In this document: in pieces, positions 10,391 through 21,741 of the stretch | Layout of the letters: each line of letters begins with the position of its first letter | How positions within the stretch are numbered: the stretch's first letter is position 1 | From: Epithemia pelagica | Taxonomy: Eukaryota; Bacillariophyta; Bacillariophyceae; Surirellales; Surirellaceae | Length of the DNA stretch: 64,000 nt | NCBI GenBank assembly: GCA_946965045.2 | Contig: OX337238.1 | Location: 744,001-808,000 of the forward strand | Direction of reading: 5' to 3' | Program-made: the position numbers and the translations under genes | The notes under the pieces: generated by a model | What the model saw: only the letters and a program-made list of their open reading frames with translations | The model's database searches: none | Told to the model about the DNA's origin: nothing

Positions 10391-10458
10391 TCAACTGTCA
10401 ACATGGCTTGGACAGTTGAAACAGTCTCATAGCTTGGACAGTTGAAACAATCTCAAAG
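10391..10458. repeat. Hairpin plus 26-bp tandem duplication
   Basis: TCAACTGTC at 10391-10399 pairs perfectly with GACAGTTGA at 10411-10419 across an 11-base loop. The right arm is part of a 26-bp unit (CTTGGACAGTTGAAACA...) repeated at 10407 and 10433, so the left arm could pair with either copy. Confidence 0.8.
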
Positions 10459-10632
10459 CTGTGTTCTATCTTGAGGGCAATGGTCACGCTTTATCCGTCT
10501 TCCTTGTGCAATAAGGATGCACGGTGTACAACCAACATGATCCGCAACGATTTCCTGCTCCTGTCTCTCTACAAACGTGGACAAGAACCATGCCTCTCAC
10601 CCAATTCCATGTCCGAAACATCCCAGAATGGT

Positions 10633-12600
10633 TTACAATTCGTCGTGGGGACTGGAGGGTTGGGTGGCATGGATCCATCCAAATCGGCGCGCGACCAGTT
10701 TGGCCACGGCCTTGGCTCCAATGGCACTAATTTCCATACAAGCCAACGAGCTCAATTCCATGGCCAAGGGATAATACATGGCCCCCGATGTCGTGTGACC
10801 CTGCAACCCTTCGGCTCCATCGTACAGTAAAAAGTGGGTCGAATCGCCTTGGCCTTGATACTGGGGTGTCGCACCCCCATGCGGACCACCCCACACTGGA
10901 AACAAGGAGAAGAAGAAGAAAACGACAATCGTGTCGGACAGAGTTAGAGTATCAGCAAAGGAACTCGACAGAATAGGGTGGACCATTATTTTCAGGGCAG
11001 AGAGCCAGAACGTACCCTTGACATATTCGGTTTGTACCTGGTTCCCAAACAAGAGGGTCTTGATGGTTTCATTGAGAATGTCATTGGAAAAGAGTTTGTA
11101 CACACCGGCCTCGGAATGAATTCGGGTAATGGCGGTAATATTGTAGAGCGCAGCCTTGCCGGATTCCGTCACCAAAATGGACCGTGGGGGTGCATCGGTC
11201 TTGGACAATCCCAAGACGTGGCCATCCAGTTGTCCACCACTCACGACGGTCGTGACGACTTGAGTATAGGGCCGGTGCGCGGCTTGAGGCAAAAAGGCCG
11301 GAAAGGCGTCATGACCGTCATGGTCGGATGGTGGTTCTCGTTGTGAGGACGCAGCAGAAGCTGTTTCATGTTGGTCGTGATTGGCAATGAGTCCTCCCAA
11401 GGGCATGGGTTGTAAAATGGAGTCATCAAACTGGGATTGCACATGAAATTGAATGCGACATTGATGCAAGGGTGCGGCCAAAATGACGACATCAAACACA
11501 CCCAAACTGACTGTGGGACCGGCAAAGAGTTCCAATCCTTGTCCATGCAACAATCCAATGACATGGGTGACGGTTTGGGCCTGTTGCTGGACGGGTCCAA
11601 AACAAGAGCGACGCGATCGAACCTGACGGGCCTGTCGAATAGCGGATCGAATCACGGCATGATTGCCTCCGGGAATACTAAAGAGAGTGCCACTGGAAGC
11701 GGCAAAGCTTCCCAATCCGACCAAGGCATTGACTTGATCATTGTTTTGATTGTAATTGACCAGATTAATGGCCGTAATCAATTCGTTGCGGAGACATCCC
11801 TGGGTCCACCCCAACAGCCATTGCTTCCACCAGGGGACATGGTCACGAATGTGTGCCTGATCCAACAATTGCGACAAGGACATTTGTGTCGCGGGCAACA
11901 AGCCCAATCGATCCCAAAGGGCCATGGGAGATTCAAAAAAGGTATCCGGGTCGGTACTGTTCAAGAGCTGCGGAAGGAGTTTGAATTGGTCAATCGCTTG
12001 ACTCACCAAGCGCGACATGTTCCAGAGATCCCAATTGTAACGAAGCAGGAGCAAGACCTTGTTGAGCCATTTCCACGGGGTTGGATAGGTTCGAAAGGCC
12101 CAGTCTTGATGACCATTGTAAATGCCCATGCTCCGTCCTTCTGGTGGGATAGTATCCAATCCAGTCGTAAAGGGAGGACCGAGGTCCAAGGTGGGATCGT
12201 TGTCAATCATTTCCAACACCAAATGAAAATTGACATGACCAATGGATGCTCCAATTTCAATATTCATGCCATGCTTGTCAGACAAGACTACGCTATTCAC
12301 GCGACTTCCTTGAAAATAGTCGTCGTCCGAATCCGTATTGGTAGGTCCATCCACGTTGGACGACGACGACGACGACGACGAATCGACCTGGACCGGACCG
12401 TCCAAGGGAACTGCTTCAAAAATGGTAATGGAATCGGCCTTGCAGTCTACATCATAATCCGACAAGTACTTTGCTGTAAAGGAACCACTGATTCCTTCTC
12501 CAATAATGGCAATCTTTTGACCTTCACCGACCGAACTGCCAAACACCAGCAGCCACCCCAAAAGACCAACACCACAACAACGACGACCACGACGAGCCAT
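10633..12600 (-). CDS. PCYOX1: Prenylcysteine oxidase-like FAD protein, secretory
   Basis: The frame encodes 655 residues from ATG at 12600. A basic start and hydrophobic segment (RRCCGVGLLGWLLVFGSSVG) look like a signal peptide. A Rossmann FAD-binding start follows (KIAIIGEGISGSFTAKYL), then NIEIGASIGHVNFH and the SIPGGNHAVIRSAIRQA region typical of prenylcysteine oxidases, which oxidise prenylcysteine released by degradation of prenylated proteins. Near the C terminus 40 residues (SSFADTLTLSDTIVVFFFF region) break the family pattern. They correspond to a 120-base stretch (10896-11015) with GTACGT donor, pyrimidine tract and TTTCCAG acceptor, which I think is an intron; removing it joins YVK to VWGGPHGGA and gives 615 residues. 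Family confidence is good, substrate is inferred. Confidence 0.78.
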   Translation of the reverse strand: MARRGRRCCGVGLLGWLLVFGSSVGEGQKIAIIGEGISGSFTAKYLSDYDVDCKADSITIFEAVPLDGPVQVDSSSSSSSSNVDGPTNTDSDDDYFQGSRVNSVVLSDKHGMNIEIGASIGHVNFHLVLEMIDNDPTLDLGPPFTTGLDTIPPEGRSMGIYNGHQDWAFRTYPTPWKWLNKVLLLLRYNWDLWNMSRLVSQAIDQFKLLPQLLNSTDPDTFFESPMALWDRLGLLPATQMSLSQLLDQAHIRDHVPWWKQWLLGWTQGCLRNELITAINLVNYNQNNDQVNALVGLGSFAASSGTLFSIPGGNHAVIRSAIRQARQVRSRRSCFGPVQQQAQTVTHVIGLLHGQGLELFAGPTVSLGVFDVVILAAPLHQCRIQFHVQSQFDDSILQPMPLGGLIANHDQHETASAASSQREPPSDHDGHDAFPAFLPQAAHRPYTQVVTTVVSGGQLDGHVLGLSKTDAPPRSILVTESGKAALYNITAITRIHSEAGVYKLFSNDILNETIKTLLFGNQVQTEYVKGTFWLSALKIMVHPILSSSFADTLTLSDTIVVFFFFSLFPVWGGPHGGATPQYQGQGDSTHFLLYDGAEGLQGHTTSGAMYYPLAMELSSLACMEISAIGAKAVAKLVARRFGWIHATQPSSPHDEL

Positions 12601-13129
12601 GTTCTCTCTCTCTCTCTTCTTTCCTCAACAACAATTGAGAGATTCTCGAGGTTTTCTCTCCTCGCAAACCCCAAACCAAGTCGAGTATAGAAACAACGAG
12701 CAATGGGAATATTGCTTCTCGTTTTGCTTTTGTTTCGGGTCTCGTTGTCGACAAAGGAGAGGTGTGTTCTTTCGAGAAAGATTCTCCCGCCGATTTTGGC
12801 CGTATCTTTCGGACTGAGTCGCACATAATTAGTCTCGTATAGGTCGCTTTGGGTCGCGAGAGATCCTTGAAGTTTTTCGGGGAACGGGCATCCGACAGAC
12901 GGTCAGATGGACTGTGGACAGACGTGAACAGAACCGTAAGGAGACGTGTCGCATGTCGCGGCTCCAAAAACGAGGAAGAACAAACACAGAAGAGGCCAAA
13001 ATGTGGTGAGACCATGAGGGCCATGTTATCGCCGTCGTCGTACAGATTGTGTGTCAAACTGTCATTGGTCTGTTCTCCACCAGAATCCGTAGTACCACAA
13101 GTCCAAAGAGAAGAAGAAGAAGAAGAATC
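12601..13129. promoter_or_regulatory. Divergent intergenic region between the PCYOX-like and exportin-T genes
   Basis: About 530 bases between two start codons on opposite strands. A GAAGAA-rich purine run immediately precedes the exportin-T ATG and a CTCTCT run precedes the other start. No gene seen. Confidence 0.5.
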
Positions 13130-13847
13130 ATGTCTCACATCAACAACAACACTGCGCCAGTAGCAGTTCCTTCGGTGGAGCAAGTGGCCGTCTGGTTTTA
13201 CCAGTCGGCGACCCATCCACACCACCAAGCATCCGAATCATCATCCTCTCCTCAATGGAATCTTCAAGATTGGGTCAATCGTGCGCAACAGTCGGAAGAA
13301 TATCGTTCACCCTTGGCTTCCACCTGTTTCCAATTGTTTGCCGACGAACAACGATCCCTGGAAATTCGATTTGCCGCCTTGACGACGCTGTCTCGCTTGT
13401 CGCTCAATCCGTTGGAACGACACGAATTGCGTCGCTACCTGCTTCACCACTTTGGAGGAACAACCACACAAAAACCAGTACCCGCCTTTTTACGCAACAA
13501 GGCGTCGTGGATTTTGATGCAACACATGTTGGTCGATCTCCCAACCGGACACTGGCCCACTTTGTTGCCCGACATGGGGCATTTGGCCCAACGATTTCCG
13601 CACTTGTTTCTCAAAACGGTCGAAACCTTGTTGGAAGACTTTTTGGTCAATGACACGGACAAGGAATCGATTCGTCACGTCAAGGATGCCCTCAAGGGCT
13701 ATACCAGTACCACAACTACCACCACCACCACTCCAACCACCACTCCAACCACATCGCCGACTCCGTTGGAGGAATTGTTTGGTACCACTGTTCATCTACT
13801 GGCCATGTCCTTGTCCGATTCTGGCCTGAACGATAACAGCAGCATCC

Positions 13848-13897
<50 letters not shown>

Positions 13898-16528
13898 AAT
13901 GGTTCAAGAAACCCTCCCGATACCGAATTGCAATTGTTGGCCTTGAATACAATCCGGGCGTTTTTCATGTGGACCGAATTGTCCTTTTTGGGATCGGAAC
14001 CATCCAATCGGGCCTTGGAATTGCTCTTGTGGAGTTTGCATCCCCAAACCCATGCCACGGTCCAAGTGGCCGCCTTGTCGGCCTGGGGCGAATGGTCCAC
14101 CAGTGCTTCTTTGCATTCATCGTCGTCGTCGTCCTCCTCCAGTATTGCCTCGAGGCAAGATCCCAAACTGTTCGTCATGCGAGCAGTCTTGGAACGAGTC
14201 CACGAATACAACTTGTTGCCCGTCACGGGAGAATCCGACCGTGACATTGAAGTCGTCATTCAAGTCGCCAAACTCGTGGCCTTGTTTGGAATGGAATTGG
14301 AACCATTGCGACGGCAGTCGCAATCACCAGAAGGAGGAGGGGGAAGCAACAGCAATACCCACAACCATGCGACTGCATCCTACCAGGCGTTTGTCTCGCT
14401 CTTTCACAAGGTATTGGACATGTTTTTTCGGGCCTTGGCCTACGACGATATTGATGTGTCGGGCGCGGTACTTCCCTTGGCCGTCCGGTTGACACTCGGG
14501 ATGCAAGACGAACAACACCCAACCGCCGAATCGTGTGGTGAAACCTCCAACTCCAATGGTGGTGTGGGCTTGTTGCAGCATGTCCCTCGCATTTTGAATA
14601 GTCTGTACAATCAACTCAAGTATCCTGTAGATTTTGACGATTTTGACAATGAAGACAATGCCGAAGAAGAACAATATCGAACGGAACTGTGCAAACTCTT
14701 TTGCAAACTCGTCTTGGTGGCACCCGACGTTTGTTTGCAATTTGTGGGAGAAGCCGTGGGACAATTCATTGGCTCCAACAACAGCAGCAACAACAACAAT
14801 CCTTCCTTGGGATCCGCGCCCGCACCCGATGTCGAAGCCACCCTGCGATTGCTCTTTCATTACGCCGAAGGAATTCGTCCCACACCAGGAGTCAAGACAG
14901 TTCTCAAGAATCCAGCCTTTCGGTCCCTCCTTGTGACCATTCATGGAAGTGACATTGCCAATCATGCTCATGATCAAGTTCTTTGTTTGTATTACGAAAC
15001 AGCCGTTCGATATTGCTTGTTTTATAACAGTCCCACGAAAGCTGGAGGTGAAACCACCAATGCCCCCAGTGCCATCACCAGTACGACAGAACTCTTGCTC
15101 TTGGGGAAATTGTTGGAATCCATTAGTGGTCCAAGGGGATTGCAACATGCGACGGCCAAAGTGAGATCACGGTGTTGCTACCTGTTCTTGAGACTGGTCA
15201 AGACATTGGTGGCCCTCTTGAGACCACTGGTGGAAACGGCAGTGCATGGCATCTCCAATCTCTTGTCGAACCACAAGGAATTGGAGTTGCGGCCCGATGA
15301 CACCCTTTACTTGTTTGAAGCTTTGGGATTTTTGTTGGGCAAAACGGGTTTGTCACCCGCGGATCAACAACGCTATTTGACCATGGTCATGACACCTCAT
15401 GTGCGATCGATTAAAGACGTCTTGTCCAATGCAACGACGAGGACAACAAGTCTTTCGTCGGATGAAGTGGAACTATATGGTCAATCCTTGTCGTACTCGG
15501 TGGCAGCCATTGCCTATCTGAGCAAGGGATTTTCCAAACAGCCTTGTGAAGAAATTCAACAAGTCTTGGTGGAAGCCACGGGGATTGCGCGTGACGTCCT
15601 ATGTGTGTTTGCCATGAGTGATGCCGTTCGGAACAAGGTCATGGTCTTTTTGCAACGCATGATTCAGTCGATTGGTTCCAAAGTACTGCCGTTTCTTCCA
15701 GATGTATTGGAGCTGCTCATTCAACACTGCACGAGTGAAGACATTTTGTTTGTGGCGCAACTCTTTAATCAACTCTGTATCAAATTCAAAGAGGAGGCAT
15801 GTTCGTCCATGGACGCTGCTCTCATGCCCTTTCTACGCAAGTGCCATGCACTGGCAGTCTCTCTCACGACTGCGACGAATGATTCGGCACGTTCCTCCAC
15901 CAATACCATCATCCACGTGGGGGACTCCCCATTACCCAAACCCACGGATACGCCCCCACATGCCTTGACGGAACAATTGTCGATACAGAAATTGGCGTTC
16001 ACCGTCCTTCACCATATTGTCATGCACAAAGCAACAGCAACACTAACGTCTTCCATAAATGCGAGCCACCTGGAAGCCATTTTCAATACAGTCAAAGATG
16101 GGGCGATTGTGGTACAGGATCCAGTGATTAAGAAAACGTGCCTGAAATTTTTCCGCGAATTATTGGAGGAGTGGAATGTATCCGATCCCTTGATGCAAAG
16201 GTACAAGGCCGGGCTTGATATATTTGCTTGCCAATCGTTGATTCCCGGAGTGTGGCAGAGCATGTGTCTGCCAGCGTTTGATGAAAGGGATGCTCAGCAG
16301 TCTCGTAACGTGAACGAGTTTGCACACATTTTGTTTTCCATCCAACAAAAACATGGCTGGGAAGCCATTGTCAACTCACTCCGAGCCAGTGGTGATAACT
16401 GGCCGGGCAACTCGAATTCAATACCAATGTTTGAGGGAGTACCATCGACTGTGAAATCCCTGGAGACCCTGCTCTTGCATGTTCTTGGGGAGAAGAAGAA
16501 GCTGTCAAACACAACCCATTCGGGCTAG
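13130..16528 (+). CDS. XPOT: Exportin-T (tRNA exportin, karyopherin-beta family)
   Basis: 1132 residues from the ATG at 13130 (MSHINNN); the frame is open further upstream only through a GTG. The protein would carry tRNA out of the nucleus with Ran-GTP. It is a long helical HEAT-repeat protein. An N-terminal FLRNKASWILMQHMLVDLP block resembles the conserved start of exportins. DDTLYLFEALGFLLG and VMVFLQRMIQSIGSKVLPFL followed by DVLELLIQHC match the central exportin-T blocks (YE.AG.L. and RM...G..VLPF.P). Low-complexity inserts are unusual: a Thr run near residue 195, a run of about 16 Asn near residue 240, and Ser runs. No intron is needed. Exportin-T is the best fit; another karyopherin is possible but less likely. 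Confidence 0.8.
13849..13897 (+). repeat. (AAC)n trinucleotide repeat encoding poly-Asn
   Basis: About sixteen consecutive AAC/AAT codons inside the exportin-T frame, encoding a polyasparagine loop. Probably length-variable between alleles. Confidence 0.95.
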
Positions 16529-17039
16529 AGAAAAGTATGTTGATCTCGCAGCTATATTGGAAACACCAACCAGTTTCCAGGGTTTTCTCAGCGAGTCAAC
16601 TGTGGGCTGCTTGACCAAATCCTGATGTTCTCAACGTTTCCAGTCGTTCAGTCTCGAGCCGTGACTTTGGGAAGCTCTTTGTGTATATGGGGTCACAGCT
16701 ATTGCACTACTGGAAGGTGGCTACGAGGGGTACACCCAAAGAAAAGTTTAATTTTCCTGCTATGCCAACTACGGAACCAGACCAAACATGCTACATGGCT
16801 ATTCCGCTCTGCTAAAATAACCAAACACAACAAATTCTGTGGTGTAGCTGGTGTAGATCCACAGCCATTACGTACCCGGGATGCGCAATCATGTCAAAGT
16901 TTCGAAGCACTCTTTTCGATATCTCATAGGCTACATCGCGTTCCTAATATAGTGGGTCGAACCATTCCAATAATCTTGGTTTCCCAGCTTGGAGATGGCA
17001 ATCCATCCAAGACAATGTTCTTCTTGAGATGCTGCTCAA
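16529..17039. other. Intergenic region, nothing recognised
   Basis: Space between the convergent 3' ends of exportin-T and the GH26-like gene. A 147-codon frame on the + strand has no recognisable motif and I do not call it. Confidence 0.5.
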
Positions 17040-18831
17040 TCAAGTACCATATCCCTTGTCTTTGGTAGCCATGAGAGGCTGTTGTTCTGTTTGCATTTGG
17101 TCCTGGTCAACATCGTCGTCTTCGTCTTCTTCTTCATTGCCCCTTCCTTCGGGAATGGCACTCAACCTTCGTGACAAATCATAATGCCAACTTCGAATCT
17201 TTTGGTGAGAGGAACAACAAAAGATACAACAGCCCACACACATGCCGAACAACAGAAAGAGAAACCAACAGGCGAGCAACTGGTCACCGGATGACATGTG
17301 GCCTAAATGCCGCCACATTTCTCCACCCTGTAGTGCATGCCTATTTTGCACAGGCCCCGAGAAGAAGACGGTCGACGATAACGTCAAGACCGCGGGTGTC
17401 GGGGAATCCTCCGGGTCGTTCACACCTACGGCGTCGACCCAATCACAGAGAGAGGATATTTCTTTTTGTTGCTTGCCGTGTTTTTCTGTTGCCAGCATCT
17501 CATCCTGTTGTTGAGTCGGTGGAAACTGAAATCTTGGATGGGTCAAGACGTGTTGATTCCACAATCGCAAAACTGTAGCATTCAAGGCCAAACGAGAATT
17601 GCCAAAACCTGCCGTTTGCCACAGTGGTTGCTCAGTCCAATCACAATTAATGTAGGACCACATGGCAATGTCATAATTGTCAATCAACTGGAGGATAGGG
17701 ACAAACCAGTCTTGCCATGGATCGTCCAAGACGTCGATTCCACGATAGGGTGTCGACTCGGCAATCATGAGTGGTTTGGGTCGCACAAGATTGTCATTAT
17801 TTGTGGGCTTGTGACGATGAGAATGATGATGGTGGTGGTGATCTTGGTGTGTGTGGTCGTTTGAGTGGTGATGGCGGACATCTTTATGTGCATGAGTCTC
17901 TTTCGTATTGCGTTCTGTTATATTCTGGTCTTCTTGGTTGTTGTTCGTTTCGTTGTGGTTGGGAGCTGGTTCGTCCAATGTCAGACTGGAGGCAAAGTCC
18001 AATACCTCTTGTACCGTTTGTAGATTGCCCAATTCACTGTCAGGATAAAACTGTTGAAACAAACTAATGCCTATCCAATCCACATAGTCATTGCCGGGGT
18101 AATACTCGTTCAAGGATTGATTGGGTGGCAAACCGGCGGCCCACGAATGCCAGACAAAGACCGTCTTGGTGCGGCACCCCTCCCATGAACGACAACCGTC
18201 CACCACCCTTTGAAAGGCTTGGATAAATAAGCTGGGACGGTCATTATATCCAAATTCCGGATTGTCAAATTCGTATCCGACGCGCAAAAAGATTTGCGCA
18301 AAGGGAGAGTGTACAATATACTTGTACAAACGCTCTAAATTTGTGGTAAGCTTCCCATCCACAATGTCTTGACATCCCTCGCTTCCATTCAACCACAGTC
18401 CGACTTGCAGTCCACGAAACGATTCTGATTTTTCAGTAGAAGGATCAATGAAAGAATCAGCATATTCAATCCCACTACCATAGTCAACAGGTTGATCCAA
18501 CCCTCGCAGTTCTTGAATGTTGGTGTACACCATGTATGCTGCAGGAAGAACATTGGCCTTCTGAGGGACAGGCAATGGTCTTTCTGGTTCGCCTCTGCTC
18601 AGTTCCAGAAAAGAGTTTGTTAGTTGTGGAGTTGCTTCCTTTGCCATAATACATCGAACTCTTGTGGACTTACTCCTCATGCGCCGTCGATGAGCGATTC
18701 ATGTATTCATGAAGAGAGAAATTGTACATTTCATTCACATAGTCTTGAATGGAGAATAGGTCTTGGCCGATGGTCAGAAAGGTATGGCCTGTAGGAGGCC
18801 GACAATCCATGTTTTGGTTCAAGCTCGCCAT
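17040..18831 (-). CDS. GH26-like glycoside hydrolase with His-rich insert and C-terminal membrane anchor
   Basis: Two exons: 18831-18674 and 18594-17040. The intron 18595-18673 (79 bases, GTAAGT...GAGCAG) keeps phase and gives 570 residues. The exon 1 block GHTFLTIGQDLFSIQDYV and exon 2 blocks LPAAYMVYTNIQ, GLDQPVDYGSG, FLRVGYEFDN, VFVWHSW and DYVDWIGISLF follow GH26-like (beta-mannanase type) proteins. Glu 161 (RVGYEFDN) is the likely acid/base and Glu 332 (LMIAEST) the likely nucleophile. Between them lies a His-rich insert (about residues 287-314, HHHHHHSHRH). A C-terminal hydrophobic, Cys-rich segment (WFLFLLFGMCVGCCIF) and an acidic tail suggest membrane anchoring. No clear signal peptide was found after the chosen ATG, so an upstream exon may be missing. 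Substrate unknown. Confidence 0.75.
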
Positions 18832-19231
18832 GGTCCGATGTGAAGGAGAAAAAATGAAAAAGATGTCACGAAAAAGATCCGCCGTGTGCCCGGCGCCCTC
18901 CGCCCTGCCCCTGCTGGTCTCGAAGCTACCAGGCGATGAAAAGTACACATTGTATGAGTAGTTCAATCATAGCAACATAGGAGTATACTACTCTCTCCTA
19001 TAACTCCCACTCCAGTGTTTGTGGACGTTATCTCCATGACTCCGGAACGCATTTCTTCTAGCAAAGGCGATCTAGACGAAATGTGGAGTTGTGAATGTGG
19101 GAGTGCATCCCTATTACTATTAGCATACACTGGCCTGACACTAGACCAGTTCTCTGATATCACAATTTCACAAACGAACATGGCAGTCAAGTGGCTTCAT
19201 CCATTCACTTGGTTTCCTGGAAGACGCCACG
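18832..19231. other. Intergenic region, nothing recognised
   Basis: 400 bases between the start of the GH26-like gene and the 3' end of the MLO-like gene, both on the minus strand. An in-frame extension of GH26 exon 1 to 18966 exists (from MNYSYN), so a signal-peptide exon could be here, but I see no convincing one. Confidence 0.45.
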
Positions 19232-21741
19232 CTAGTTATCCTCCGTCATCATGGTGTCTGACCGACTAAGCTCCTTGGGATAGTATTTCTTGAGCAATTC
19301 TTCAAACTCGTCTTCACTCACGGTGCCATTGCGATCACGATCTAACTCGTTGACAATGGCACCAATTTCATCGACCGAAAAGCCCATTTGCAAGGCATCG
19401 AGCTTGGCCTTGAATTCACCAATGGTAATTTCCCCACTGTGATCTCGGTCAAACATGCCAAACAAATCCTTGGCACGTTCTCGCAGCGTCATATTATCGG
19501 CTTCCGATTGAGTGGCATACCACTGCAGGAATTCTTGTTTGGTTACCTCACCATCATCATCGGCATCCAATGTGGATACCATTTTATGAAAGTCTGGATC
19601 GGTCATGGTGGCACCCAGTCGAGTGAGGAGAGCGCGGAATTCATCGTGTGAAATGGATCCACTGTGGTCAGCATCCAGGGCATCAAAGGATTTGGCAACC
19701 TCTAATTCTTCCAGGGACGAGAAGGAGTTTTTCCAACTTTTTGCTCGAAGGAGCTTTCGTTGTGAATTCGTATGGAACACTCCGTTTTGAGCCGTATGCC
19801 ACATTTTTTGAATAATCAAAAATGTTCGAACCACTCGACCAGTCTTGGTCTCGAGCAAAACATCACTGACAATCTGCGGCTTACGGTACGCGCCAATGGA
19901 AGACACCTGAGCAAGAGCCGCTACCACGCTCTTTTTGTTATATGAAATTCCAAGAATGGGCAATGCCGCCATGATGGTAAACACTGTAAACATGGGCCAG
20001 TCGTAATGGTCGTAAATGTAGGGTAGAAAGGTCAACAAGTGTACACCAGCATAAGCTCCTGTGAAGATCAAGTTACTTTGTAGAATCAAAAAGTAAAGTT
20101 TTGGACCATACGAGTCCATAAAAAAGAGTGCTTGTTGCCTGTTGGGGTGACCACCAACCAGGCACCGTACCAATAAGTTTCTCGACTTGCGAAACTTTTC
20201 AATGTCGATATCACACCAAGGGGGCAGGTCCAAGGAGCGGCGCATGTCCTGGAAGGTATTCATGAGATAGGATCCTTCTGTTGGCTGCTCGTCTTCATCT
20301 TCCAATAAGAGTTCCTCGCTGTACATGTGTTCGGAAAACTCCGAGCTCAGAAATTTTTTGGGAATAAACTGATTTCGAATGGCCACCATGTGTTGTTCGA
20401 AAAGAATATTTGCGAGAAAGACAAACCATCCAACGCCTACAAAGATCCAGGAAATCACCTGTTGCCCAGCCAAAAGGGAGTTGCTTAGCCGCATTCGTGT
20501 TGTTGATCGAGCACGTCGATTTCAGGACAAAATCTTTCCTACATACCTCAATGTTTCGACCAACCAAAATACAAATCCCATAGAATCCAACAATCAAAAT
20601 ACCAAAGAAGAACCAAGTCTTTTCCTCCACTTCGACAATACGAGTAAGGGTGTAAGCTTGTGCCAAGGATAGGTATCGTCCAAAGTTAAAGTCAGCTTCG
20701 ACGCGTTTATCTTCTGGAGCGGGATGGAAGGGATCGTCCAAAGACCGCTCCAGAAGAAACTCCTCTCGAAGCGCTTTGAAAGTGATATACATTTGAGCTT
20801 TCTCGATTTTTCGATTACGTAGTTGAGGGAAACACAAGGCAAAGATGGTGTCTTTCTTTTGGAAATTCTGGTGCATGGACTGCGATATAGAGCGCACTCT
20901 ACTGATTCGAGAATTGGGCATTTTCGCCAAGGCATCCAGTTCTTCCCATTGGCGTTCTGTCAATGATGCCTCTTGGATAAGAATTAAGACCTGAATGACA
21001 AAGAAGACCATGATAAAGAAAATTGAATAGTGGACGGATCTGTCAAAGTAGGACGACGGATGATCTTGGTGAGACGCACTGGCCACTGATTCGTCGTCCA
21101 CCAATCCACCTCCAAACTTACTCGAAATATTCCAAAAGCTCTTCATCCTCCCCTCTGCCAAACACTTTGACGGAAATCTTTTCCAGGGCACCGGTCTGCG
21201 TCAAGACAAATGTTACAATGGCCAAAAAGCCAAGAATTGTCAACTCTCCGAAAAGTTTCTCCAAGATAACTTCCATATCTTCTGTGACCGATTCCTCCAG
21301 CAACTCTTTCATTGCCTCAAAAGCTAAGGTTGCCAAAATGAGAAAGAGGGCGATGACAATGACCACAAGCAGATCTACTTGATCAAACACATTCTCATCT
21401 TCTTCCTCCTCTCCTTCTTCTTCTTCTTCTTCTTCTTCTTCTTCCTCCTCTTCTTCTCCTTCGGCCTCCTCCTCTTTTCCATGTCCACTTTCTTCTTCAC
21501 CTGATTCTTCCACAGACTCAACTTCTGCAGTCTCTGCTGTCGGTGCTTCTTCCAACCGTCGAGAACTTGGTGTCAACGTCGTGTCCGACGACAAGAATTG
21601 TTTCGACGTCGACTTGTTGAGTGCAGTTTTGGGAAGAGATCCTGATTGCATCCATCTTCCAACACCAATGCATAGAATACTGCACAAAAGCAGAAACGTC
21701 GTCAGACTGCTTTTCTTGGATCGAGATCTCCGGCGTGCCAT
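19232..21741 (-). CDS. MLO-like polytopic membrane protein with four C-terminal EF-hands
   Basis: Three exons: 21741-21122, 21039-20547 and 20458-19232, with introns of 82 (21040-21121) and 88 bases (20459-20546), both GT-AG; the joined frame gives 779 residues. The N-terminal hydrophobic segment (SLTTFLLLCSILCIGVG) is followed by an acidic loop with a long Glu run. Then come TM segments in MLO order: AFEAMKELL before GELTILGFLAIVTFVL, FESVHYSIFFIMVFFVIQVL followed by ERQWEELD, ADFNFGRYLSLAQAY, and later helices. Plant MLO proteins are seven-TM proteins whose tail binds calmodulin. Here the tail holds four canonical EF-hand loops at about residues 633-644, 669-680, 708-719 and 744-755, each with D-x-D-x-[SND]-G...E. 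It probably senses Ca2+ directly. The family assignment rests on topology and motifs. Confidence 0.8.
21390..21478 (-). repeat. Poly-Glu coding microsatellite (GAA/GAG)n
   Basis: CTT/CTC-rich run on the + strand encoding about 25 nearly continuous Glu codons in exon 1 of the MLO-like gene. It makes the loop after the first hydrophobic segment strongly acidic. Confidence 0.9.

Larger units (their letters stand above)
9997..10632. other. Intergenic region with short tandem repeats
   Basis: Between the convergent ends of dolichol kinase and the prenylcysteine-oxidase-like gene. It holds a 44-bp tandem duplication (10033-10120), a 26-bp tandem duplication (10405-10458) and a 9-bp perfect hairpin (10391-10419). 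No coding frame is convincing. Confidence 0.6.

Noticed and set aside
11437-12690. 417-codon + strand frame
   Set aside because: Lies antisense to the PCYOX-like gene, whose FAD-binding and family motifs are on the minus strand; its own translation is compositionally odd.
14324-15148. 274-codon minus-strand frame
   Set aside because: Antisense shadow of exportin-T with no motif.
16625-17068. 147-codon + strand frame between exportin-T and the GH26-like gene
   Set aside because: No motif, Cys/Trp/Arg scatter typical of random translation, overlaps the 3' end of the minus-strand gene.
21079-21121. 43-base intron in the MLO-like gene (acceptor GGCCAG)
   Set aside because: In phase, but shorter than any other intron here; the 82-base choice ending in TTTGACAG joins the MLO-like helix directly.
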